DNA from: Porpolomopsis calyptriformis
Taxonomy: Eukaryota; Basidiomycota; Agaricomycetes; Agaricales; Hygrophoraceae
NCBI GenBank assembly: GCA_951640195.1
Contig: OX621175.1
Coordinates: 310,001 to 374,000, forward strand
Length of the DNA: 64,000 bases
Direction: 5' to 3'
The stretch's first letter is position 1. Each line of letters starts with the position of its first letter. Position numbers and translations under genes: made by a program. The notes beneath the pieces were generated by a model. That model did not search any database, was not told where the DNA came from, and worked only from the letters and a program-made list of their open reading frames with translations. Below, one piece after another: positions 22,700-32,624 of the stretch.

Positions 22700-23450
22700 T
22701 GGAGATCTTTTGATAGCCTTGAACAACTTGTGAAGAGACTTTCATACTCTTTAGGCTATGAATGCACAACAAGCTATGGAGATTCAGAATCTTCAGCAGC
22801 AACTTGCCACTCAAGCTTAAGCTCAGCCCCCACCACAAGCCCCTCCTGCTCCTACCACTCCTACTATAAAGATAAAGATAGTGAAACCTGACAAATTCAC
22901 TGGTCGAGTGCAGGACATCAACAAATTTATCAACAGCTGTCAATTGTATTTTATGGGAAAACCCTATTGTGATGAATACAAGATTCCCTTTGCCCTTTCT
23001 TTTATGAAGGGCCACTTGGCCCAAATGTGGGCTGAAAAGGAGACTACTGACATGATTGCAGTTGGATGAGCTGGCCCTACTACTACTTGGGCCACATTCA
23101 CCACTCAATTCTAATATGCATTTGAAGGAGTTGATAGGCAAAGTTGTGCTTGTAATAACATTAAGAATCTCTTCTAGGGAAAGAAGAAAATTGAAGAATA
23201 TAACTTGCACTTTAGCACTTTAGAATACAGGTTGATACAGGTTTCAACAATGCCACCCTCATTGATCTTTTTACCAAGCTGGACTTGACAGCAAGTTTAT
23301 CAAATATACTTACTAACTCCCCACTGTCCCCACCATCCTTCAAGAATGGAAGGATGCGATGACATGATACCAACACCAAAAGGATATTTTAGCCTTATAG
23401 AAACAGTCCTCCACATCCCAACCCCAATACTCCAACCCCTTTCCTGCCTG
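22700..23450 (+). pseudogene. gag: Ty3-E gag, truncated
   Basis: Leader rich in Gln and Pro, then capsid sequence: KPDKFTGRVQDINKFINSCQ, FALSFMKGHLAQMWAEK, and downstream LFTKLDLTA-like text in shifted frames. Stops and at least one frame change. The zinc knuckle, the gag end and the whole protease are absent: the text changes near 23450-23500 straight to the segment before RT (SFNYLPPYSKFNYVIDLNDD). Confidence 0.68.
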
Positions 23451-23499
23451 AGGATTAACTGTAGCTGCAACAGTGACCAGAAGTCTATTGGAAAGACTA

Positions 23500-26319
23500 T
23501 GCTAGTATCTTTGCCAAGGAGTCTTTCAACTATCTTCCACCATATTCCAAGTTTAACTATGTTATAGACCTGAATGATGACTTTGTTCCTTAAAAAGGTA
23601 TAGTTTATCTGATGTCCTCTTAAGAGAAAGATTTCCTGATCAAGTTTCTGGAGGAGAATGAGGCTACTGGAAGAATCTACACAGGATTGTCACCTTAATC
23701 TGCTCCATTCTTCTTAGGAAAGAAAGCTGAAGAAATCAACGCGAAAGGATAAGATGCTGGATTCTGACACCTATAGAAGATTATCATTACCTAAATCACT
23801 TTACAGTTCCTGACCATTATCCTTTGCTACTCTTACATCAAATTATCCAATAACCAAAGCTATGAACTGCCTTATTATTCACTGTCATCAATATACAATG
23901 GGGATTCAACAACATAAGGATCAAACAAGATGACAAGTGGAAAGCTGCATTCAATACAGTCAAAGGCCTTTATATTCTGAGAATAATATTCTTTGGTTTA
24001 CAGAATTCTCCAGCTACATTCCAATGAATGATTGATACATGATTTGCCGAAGTGCTAAAATCAGGTTGTGGTTTTATCTATATTGATGACATCCTTATCT
24101 GCAGAGATAATCTAGAAGAACTGCATCACTGGACATTCAAAACCCTTGATATTATGAAGAAATGTAAACTCTCCTGCAAACCTATCAAATGCCAATTCAA
24201 GAAAGAAGAGGTAACCTATCTAGGAATAATCTTGTCTAAAGGTTATATCAGAACCAATCCTAAGAAGATAAAAGCTATAGCCAAGTAGCCTGTCCCTCAA
24301 ACAGTTAAATAACTCCAATCTTTCCTCAGAAGCACTAACTTTTGGAGAAAATACATCAAGGGTTTCTCAGAAATCACCCAACTGCTTAACCAATTACTCT
24401 ACAAAGATACAATATGGAAGTGGATGTCTAAACAACAACACACCTTTGACCAACTAAAGTATTGCCTCATGAATGCCCCTGTCCTTAAAGTCCTGGATCA
24501 AGATTTGCCATACTGCTTAGAGACTGATGCCTCTGGATTCACTTTGGGAGGTATACTCTCACAGTTACATGGAGATAACTAGAAACCTGTAAGCTTTCAT
24601 TCAAGATTGTTGACTCCTGCTGAAAAGAAGTATCTAACTCATAACGCTGAGCTTTTGGTTATTATGGACTATCTCAAGACATGGCAACATCTCTTGGAAG
24701 ATTCCAAACATAACCTTCTAATCTGTACTGACAGTCTTGCTCTTAAATATTTCAGTGTTACTTGCATTTTGGTTAGACAACATACTCGCTGGTCTGAAAT
24801 TTTATCAAGATTTGGATACCAGATTGAGTATGTCCCAGGGAGAAAGAACAAAGCCAATGGTTTGTCTAGATGTCCAATGAGGGTAAAGGTGAGGTGGAAA
24901 ATGAAGTTTTAATCAAACAAGCTCACTGGATCAATTCCATTGTCAAACTTTTGAAACTAGACTTTTTTACAAGATTATGCTTCAAGCTACCAATACACTG
25001 GATAAGATCTCAAGGAAAATCAAGGATGCCTCATTGTTTTGGGACCAAGCCGATATGTTGGTTTGCAATGTTGAAGGTTAAATTGTGGTACCAGAGGAAG
25101 TATCTTTATGCATAGACATAATATAACTATCCCACACCTGCCTCCATGCTGGACACCCTGGCATTGAGAAGATGAAGGAGCTGGTGCTCCAAAACTTTGT
25201 TTGGGATAGTGTCTCTCAAGACATCATCAACTAAGTTCGATCCTATCCTGCTTGTTAACAAAACAAGAATTACCCCTGAAAGTTGATAAGACTCTTACAA
25301 CTAATACCCCCTACTACTGAACCATGGACTGAGATAACCATTGATCTTATCATTCAATTGCCTAACTCACTTGGATACAACACTGTAATAGTAGTTGTCA
25401 ATCGACTCACAAAACATACCCACTTTAATCTAATGACTTCCAATCTCTCATTAGAAGGCACTGCCCAACTCTTCTGTGATCACATTTGGAAACACCATAG
25501 ATAGCTGAAAAAGATTATTTCTGATCATGGAGTTCAATTTGCATCAAAATTCACTGAAGCCCTCAATAAACTTCTAGGAACTATTTCTAGACTCTCTACT
25601 ACCTATTATCCTAAAACCAATGGTCAGACTGAATGAACTAACCAAGAGCTTGAGGTCTACCTACAATTCTATACCAACTTCATGCAGGATGACTAGTCTG
25701 AATAGCTAGCTTCCACCAAATTTGCTTACAATAACCAACAACACTCTGCCACTTCATAATTACCTTTCTATTTAGAATATGGCTATCACCCCCATTTGCC
25801 AATCACAAATGCTTCCCCAAGTAATGTCCCCACAGCAGACACCTTCAATGAATGTCTCACACATGCTCAGAAGAGTGCTAGCAAATTGTTATCACACACC
25901 ATGGAATTAATAAAAAAGTATACCAATTGAAAACAGAAACTCTCTCCCTCCTTCAAAGTTGGAGACCTGGTTTGGTTAGATACCAAGAATATTAAGATGA
26001 CTCAACCACTAAGAAGCTAGTTAACTGAAGAACTGGACTATTCAAGATCCTGAAACAAGTGTCAGATCTTGCTTATCTTATTGATATCCCCAGAACTTGG
26101 AAGCTCCATCCAGTTTTTCACATATCACTCCTAAGATCTAATGTCAAAGATAAGTTGCTCCACCCTGATGTCACTAATACATCACAACCTCCCCCAGATT
26201 TCATAAATACCAATAAAAATATTTGGTCAAATAGAAAGGCTATCCAATCAAAAAGCCACTTGGGAGGAATGATTGAACATCTTATGACACGCTAAGGAAA
26301 TTGTGAAGACTTATGAAGA
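23500..26319 (+). pseudogene. pol: Ty3-E pol (RT-RNaseH-INT-chromodomain remnant)
   Basis: RT begins near 23510. The catalytic box is intact, YIDDILIC at about 24079-24102, with KPIKCQFKKEEVTYLG. RNase H: ETDASGFTLGG (24518), CTDSLALKYF, and GRKNKANGLSRCP where the family has ADGLSR, again G-to-A. Integrase starts near 25145 (HPGIEKMKELVLQN, then DLIIQLP, ISDHGVQF, TNGQTE). The chromodomain is readable only at its end (KATWEE ... HAKEIVKTYEDSIQT) by 26319. Over twenty in-frame stops, mostly TAG and TGA. Confidence 0.8.
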
Positions 26320-29300
26320 CTCAATTCAAACAGGGATGGAAAAGTCGAGGGAAGTTTAATAGGTTAAATATAGTAGAAGAGGATGTTAGAACAATGGAGA
26401 ATATCAAGAGGAGGTATATGATAGAATTGGAGAATATTGTACTTGAGAGGAGGAAGAAGAGGGAGAAGTGGGATGCCAGAGATCAAGAGGCTTATCTTGG
26501 AAATGATTATTTATTTCCAGATCTGATTTGGGGATGGGATAGCTCTGAAGGGAAGGGGAGCTTTCAAAAGAAACCAAAATTCAGTTACTGCAATAGCAGC
26601 TATTGCAGACACAGTAGCAGATGGCTACAGCATTAGCTGCTAAGGATTTAGAGATTAGTCAACTAAGGGTGGCTGGGAGCTAGGGATGTGGTTTCCTTCT
26701 ATAGGTACATATAGTGTGTTAGCAGTTGGCAGCTCACTTAGGGTTAATGGCACAGGTTACAGGTTATATAGGGTTAAGTGTTTAGGGTTAGGTGGGTTAT
26801 TATTTCTAATAGTTTTTCAGTTTATAACTTTCAATAGATTTGATCACAACATTAGACTACTCAGTTGTATTCTACCCAAGAGGTCTCTAGATAAGTTGAA
26901 CAAAGTGTAAGCTAAGACATATTGTAACCTAGTGTGACATGTGGTCGCCTACACAATAATGTCTGAAAAATGCTATATTAATCCAGCTCTTTACCAAGTA
27001 ATCTAATTCAGAGCCATGCTCCCTAATATGTCCACTTGAACATGTTACTCCTATTCAGGCTTTCTGTATCTTTGCCAGTTCATCCACACAAATTGTTGAA
27101 AAGGTTAGGGATTATCTATAGCAGCCATTGATATCATCATTGATAGTGTGCGCAGTATAATGACTAACTGATTCTCTAACTAACATTCCTACTCTCAAAT
27201 CACAAACAAGGTTTATGCTGAAAGCAGTAGGCCCTCATTAAGCTTCCTCCAAATTGAGGTGTTCACATCTAGAAGAGCTTGGTTACATTGAAGGTTAACA
27301 GTTTTTTCCTCAGCTAGTTTTAGTAAGTTTTCTGGATGTCTTGGTGCATGCTTGTCATTATACTGATTCAATCTACCAGCAACTTTCACTTTCTATTCCA
27401 CATTGTTTTGCAGGCCCACAGAGCTCTGGATATGCCAACACCCAAGAGTTACAGATTGAACTGTTGAAAGATGTGTGGTGGTGGTAGTGGTCATAGTGAG
27501 TGTTGCATCACATGCTTATGTTTGTTTGTTTGTTTTGAACTATTGCACATGTAATACATCTCTCATATCAAGCCACCATTGATCAAGTTGTACCTCACAG
27601 AAACTGGCTATTTTGGACAGTTTAGAAGGGTACCCAGAATCAAACCCTCTGACAGAATTCAAATGGGTGGTATACTAGCTTGATAATCAAAGTTTCAAGT
27701 TGGACCAACTTGCTTGAGTTGATAATATGCTTGTTCAAATCTTGTTTGAAAAGAAAGGGAGGCCAATATACTACAACATACTACATTGTGCATGTATTGG
27801 AGAAGGAGTTCCCCTCTTGCAAGAAACTGCCTACAGGATAGCCAACTTGTACTATCAGGTAATAGACTAGGATAAGCCCTCATTGGAACAGTGTAAATCT
27901 GTTGTAGGTGTGCTATGCTTGGATTATGGATTTGATAGTTAGGATGAGGGGCTGATTACCTAGTAAGTGATTTTGAATAGTATTCTTGCATGTGCACACA
28001 TGTGGGGGGTTTACTATTGATAACAGCTACTAGCCTTTTACTATGATATTTCCTTCTTTACTCCAAACACAGTCTAATAGGAATTAATAATATTTTGTTT
28101 GATGGGAAAACAGTGACTGTGGGTCTGAAAGTCAGATAGAAGATTCTAGCATTGACCTGCCTGCTTTCTGCATTAAGTTCAATGTCATCTGATATTATAG
28201 AAGGTAGTAGACATTCTGTGATTGTGTTATCCTTGAGATAGAAGGGAGAACATAGACAGTGAGTTATACTTGGGCCATTCCAGTTTGCGAATCATGATTG
28301 CAAACTGAATTCTCAGGTAATGTATTTTTAATACAAAATGAATCTAGGCTAAGTGAATATTCTAGATATACCCTATTAAGGATTTACATGCAATGACAAT
28401 ACTAATGCTACAGGAAATTGAAGTTAGAGAGCTAATAACAGTGGCATATACTGCCCAAGGCTATTATGATGAAAGAGAATCCTGCAGGTATTCCTCTTAC
28501 AGACCAGAGGCACCTCCTGGACAAATCTGACCAGATTTGAGGTAAAGAATCTACATCTTTGATAAACTTAGACTAACTACACCCTTTGTAGTGCAAACAT
28601 TTATAGTCTCCACTCCCACCCAGAGGTATACTATAGAGGACTGTATTGGATATCCACTTTCATTTGGGTTTGGCCTCTAATTGATAAAATCATCTCAGCC
28701 TCATTCAAGTTTGACATCATTTGCAACTTAGACTTGATTGCCTAAGATAAAACTAAAACCTATTGGCCAATAACTCAAATACTACAGGAATGTGGAGAGG
28801 TCAATGTGAACACTATCTTGAAATGTGAAGGTAGCAACTGTTGCAATCATCATATTTTCAGAAACACTGTAAAAAGCTTGGAGATCACCTAATGTCTCCA
28901 AGAGAATGGAGGCAATAACTAGTTCCAATAGATAGTTCAAACTTTAGTTCCCAAACTCAAAAGGTTTGGTGAACTCAGAACATTCCTGGTTGGTAGCCAG
29001 TTTATCCACATGCTTTCAACCACATTCATTGAAGACACCCAATAGGATGTGGTCCTATTGGAGGCCCACAACTCATTGGCTGAAATCAAGCAAGTCTCCC
29101 AAATAATCACAAAGAATTGTATACTAAACAAAATTTAGAGAACAAATAGATACTTTTGAGGAAGACCCTGGTGACATGCATAAGGTTTGGCATTAGGAGG
29201 GTAGAACCCTCTTAGAATAGGAAGCTTCAAAGTGGGAATTTAAACAATTTGTCTAGATAACTCTAGATGAACTAATCAAGATCAAGAAATCCCACACTAG

Positions 29301-29560
29301 AGTAAAATGTTTAAGGTTAGAGGAGTCTGTACATGTCAACGTGTCAGTTATTAGATGGGAGGATGGTTCCAGATTGGATTACTTTGTGAATGAGGTGGAG
29401 AGGGGAATTGACATCCTACTTTTCTTATTAGGTAGCTTTTCTGACAGTTGCAATATTGTGGATGAGTTTTCAAAAGTGTTAGTAGATTGGCTGGATGAAT
29501 ATCATCAAGGTGATGGAATAGGATACTGTAATTAATCTATACACCCTACATTTTCCCCCA
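26320..29560 (+). pseudogene. R1: copy of an unrecognised large spliced gene, 5' truncated
   Basis: Plus strand, one of three copies (R2 and R3 are on the minus strand). Recognisable blocks: a Lys/Glu/Arg-rich coiled coil at 26370-26480 (RRYMIELENIVLERRKKREK), a coiled-coil end KDLEISQLRVAGS near 26650, a block at 27600-27930 (LAILDSLEGYPESNPLTEF; PSLEQCKSVVGVLCLDYGFD), a spliced block with a GTAATG...GCTACAG intron at 28318-28410, a block at 28580-28860 (GLYWISTFIWVWPLID; CEGSNCCNHHIFRNTVKSLE), one at 28935-29090 (LVPKLKRFGELRTFLVGSQF) and a final open stretch 29341-29535 (VIRWEDGSRLDYFVNEVERG) ending in TAA. Stops interrupt all of it. Total would be near 1,000 residues. No known domain recognised. 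The N-terminus is lost at the Ty3-E junction. Confidence 0.5.
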
Positions 29561-29589
29561 ATAATAGTCTGGTGTATAGATATTGTGTT

Positions 29590-31179
29590 TAGCTAAACCT
29601 AAGACTTGAATTGATTAAGTGTGACAGTCACATTGTTACAGGACATTACAAATTATTATACTAGGTTACATTTTGTTACTCTTATCAAGACACCATAAGC
29701 TAAGGCAGTTTGAGTATAGATTACAGTTAGATCAACTGCAATTGAGTTAGAGAGATGTTATGGGAATTGTATAGTATGGGGGTTGTTTCACTGCCTCATT
29801 GATGCAGTGAAATTTTAGGGTTGTTTGCTTGTAGGGTGTGGAATAAATATAGCCAGAATGTCTAATCATAACCTTAAACAGAACAGATTATAAAATTTCA
29901 ACACAAATGGAAGCTCTGCCTGAACCCAATGGAAGCTGTAGTGTAGTTGTAGATTAGTGGTACCAATCTAACTATACTCAGCCCTAATACAAGATGTCTT
30001 GGTTCAATACCTAACCTGCTAACCTATAACCCTAATCCACTAACTACTAACCTGTAACTCTGATCCACTAACCATTAACCCTAACTGTTAACTGCTAACT
30101 GCTAACCAGCTAATAGAACTTGTGTAATATACCTAAAGAAACCTACTGAATTCCCCAACCCAATCCCTGGGTCCCAGCTTCTTTCAGTTGACAAATCTCT
30201 TCATCTTTGGTAGCTAACTACTATTTGAGAGTCTCAATTTCTAGTTGTTTGGAAAGTTCCCCTTCCCAGCAGAGCTATTGCATCCCTAATTTAAATCTCA
30301 CCAATAGTAAGTTAATTTTTGACTTATCTCCAAGTCCCTTGCATCCTACTCCTCCTTCTTCTTCCTTGCCTGTTCTGCAACATTCTCCAATTCTATTATA
30401 TACTAACTCCTGATCTTCTTCACCAATTCACCACCATCTTCTACCACACTCACCCTACTAAACTTTCCTTATCCCTCCCATCCCTTTTTGAATTCAAAGG
30501 CTAGCTCAAACTCTTCATTTGCCATAATCTGCTAGATGGTGCTAGCAAACCAGTAGTATTGAGTTTGGGTTAAGTTATATTCTGGTACTTGTAAGCTAAC
30601 AACATTGATTAGCATTGCAAATTGGATCAGTAGCAGAGGATGGCCAAAGGTTATCACCCCGATAGTTGAATAGGGATGTTATATATCCTTTTATTCCATT
30701 GTGCGAGATTCTGATACAGTCTTGTGCCAGGACACCACAGGCTATTATTTTTAATAAATATCTAGAGTGATCAGACTCCTGTGGTTTCAGGTAGTAATTA
30801 ACTAGTAAATAGGTATTATACACCTAGCCTCCAGACACATGCTGCACCTGAATCACTAAAAACTTATACCTTTTACTATCTATGTATTTGCAGTAGATGA
30901 TCTCTTCAATAGTTAATATAGATACACATTCCTCCAATGCCTTGATACAAGCTGCCAAGTTATATAATAGGCTGATGGATTGAGCTTTGGGGAAGAGGTC
31001 TGGTAGCTCTGGTCTTTTGTCTGACATGAAGAAATAGGGAAAAGACAGTTGAGAGGTAAGATATAAATATATACTAGATATCATATTCTGTAGATGTATG
31101 GATTTGATAAGAAAGCTATTATATCTCTAATTAAACCTGTTTCTCAGAATAGTAATCCAGAAACAGACAAAAGGTTAAC
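29590..31179 (-). pseudogene. R2: N-terminal half of the same gene family
   Basis: Minus strand, head of the family: ATG at 31027 starts MSDKRPELPDLFPKAQS, followed by CIKALEECVSILTIEEIIYC, then after a stop at 30824 the block LLKIIACGVLAQDCIRISHN and NLWPSSATDPICNANQ, then the coiled coil (about 30450-30330) and the TAACC-rich stretch (30020-30120). It ends near 29590 by comparison with R3. This copy shows the N-terminus that R1 and R3 lack. Ty3-F sits about 150 bp upstream of the ATG. Function unknown; a structural role is only a guess from the coiled coil. Confidence 0.5.
31175..31179. repeat. Ty3-F target-site duplication (with 38139-38143)
   Basis: TTAAC immediately outside both LTRs: 31175-31179 and 38139-38143. 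Five bp is the normal Ty3/gypsy duplication length. Confidence 0.93.
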
Positions 31180-31538
31180 TGTTAGACAACAGTCTAGGGT
31201 TGATTGCAAGGTTTTACTTCAGGCTCTGGGTGTAGGGTTTTAAAGGGTTGGAAGACTACTGATTGGGGTGTTAACGAAAGAAACAGACTTATCCTAAGTC
31301 TATCTACTACTAGCTTTATATACTAGCTAAGTATGAGTTATACTGACTACATGTGAGTCATAACGACTATGGATGAGTCATGTAGATAAGGAGAGTAATG
31401 GTGGACTAAATATAGATATGGCTTGGTCACCTTGTATTACTAAGTGGAGCTTGGGTGGCTAAGTAGTTATTGATGTAAACTGTCTGATGTAAATGGGAAT
31501 AGACGAGCAAAGGAAAAAGAAAAAATATATCTCTGACA
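31180..31538 (-). repeat. Ty3-F 3' LTR
   Basis: TGTTAG...CTGACA on the plus strand (TGTCAG...CTAACA in element direction). 359 bp, 15 transitions from the partner at 37780-38138. TATA box on the minus strand at about 31315-31322. Three 20-bp tandem units with TGAGTCA-type cores at 31334, 31354 and 31374. TTAAC duplication outside. Confidence 0.95.
31334..31380. promoter_or_regulatory. Phased TGAGTCA array upstream of the Ty3-F TATA box
   Basis: Three copies of a 20-bp unit with cores TGAGTTA, TGAGTCA and TGAGTCA starting at 31334, 31354 and 31374. The 5' LTR has the same at 37934, 37954 and 37974 with cores TGAGTCA, TGAGTCG and TGAGTCA, so all three were probably TGAGTCA. On the minus strand they lie just upstream of the TATA box. 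TGA(C/G)TCA is the Gcn4/CPC1-type bZIP site of fungi; binding here is inferred. Confidence 0.65.
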
Positions 31539-31817
31539 TTCACCTCCACAAAAAGGAAATTTGTCCCAAATTTTGAGAAGACCCTTCGAAGCGAAGGAAG
31601 GATGTCAAGGGGAGGTGTAAAGGGATAGTAGAGGTGGGTAGAGGGGTGATGAGATGGGTGAGTGATGAAGAGGAGGGATGAGTGGATAGTTGTCGGATCA
31701 AAGACTATCCACTGGGTATACTTTTCCTCAACTCTCCAGTAGATATCACCTTCTCTAACCACACATCCAGAAGGGAGGCGTAAGGAATACTATTCGTTTG
31801 GGAACAACATCCGGTCC

Positions 31818-32510
31818 CTAGGTCGCGCCATCATAAACTGGGGGTTGAAGCAGGTGTCCATCTGGGTCAAACCAGTGGTAACGGCTGTCCAACTCCCGGG
31901 CACGTCGCAACCAAGTTTCAGCCAGCTCCCTACACATCATAGCATTCTCCTCCAGGTCAAGGATCCTTTCGTACTTGGCATCCATCATCGAGCGGTACCC
32001 GTTCCAGGTAGTATAGAGTTAGTTGGCAATGCGATGGATGCGGTGCGAGATGGGGTCTTCGGGGATAGTGGGGGTGGTGACGTCGGATTCGTCCTGGTCC
32101 GGTATAACTATCAAAAGTTGGTGCCCAACTTGGTATGCCTCCAGCCAATCTTCAAGTTGATTCTTCTTGTCATCAAAGTCGCTGTCCTTGTTGAACGTGT
32201 ACCAGTGATAGTCGTAGTTGAGCTCGCATCGACGTGCTCCAGAGATAAAAGGGATGTAGGTTTTGGGGCACCCAGATAGGTGCTCAACCTTAGCAAAGGG
32301 GAGCCCTCGGTAGTTATGATTTCATCCCAGCTTGTCAATGGTATTGGTACGTCGTCTTGGCTTCTTGAACTGTCGGGTCACAAAGACGCTGTCAGACAAG
32401 GAAGAGGAGGAAGAGGAATCAGGGGGAAGGTTGGAGGTAGAAGCAGTGGGGTTCCCTTGGGGTGGACGCCTCCCAGTCGACTTGCAGGTGTAACGAACCT
32501 CGCGGGGCAT
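31818..32510 (-). pseudogene. Ty3-F third ORF downstream of pol, unknown function
   Basis: ATG 32510 to TAG 31818-31820, 231 codons including stop, interrupted only by TGA 32322-32324 (Arg position) and TAA 32019-32021 (Gln position). N-terminal third is Ser/Pro- and Arg-rich (SSSSSSLSDSVF; KKPRRRTN), suggesting nuclear localisation. The rest has YHWYTFNKDSDFDDKKNQLE and a Met/Glu/Leu-rich likely helix (MMDAKYERILDLEENAMMCR). It starts 114 bases after the pol stop and ends about 280 bases before the LTR. The long frame, broken only by transition-type stops, argues it was a real protein. No family recognised; no membrane segment or signal peptide as an envelope would have. Confidence 0.65.
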
Positions 32511-32624
32511 TTCATGCTTCTTTTGATGATTGTTGGAAAGGGGAAGTCCTTATAATTGTTGGAGATTGAAAAGGAGAAAAGGAGATTCAACGATCGTGAT
32601 GTCGGTAGTATTCGTAAAGGAGGG

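Larger units (their letters stand above)
21955..26319 (+). mobile_element. Ty3-E: Ty3/gypsy chromovirus, truncated at both ends
   Basis: Plus strand: 5' LTR lacking its first bases (21955-22309), primer site, partial gag, RT, RNase H, integrase and the end of a chromodomain. Protease is missing between gag and RT. Downstream it passes at 26320 directly into repeat R1 without a 3' LTR. Sequence is closest to Ty3-C. Confidence 0.83.
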
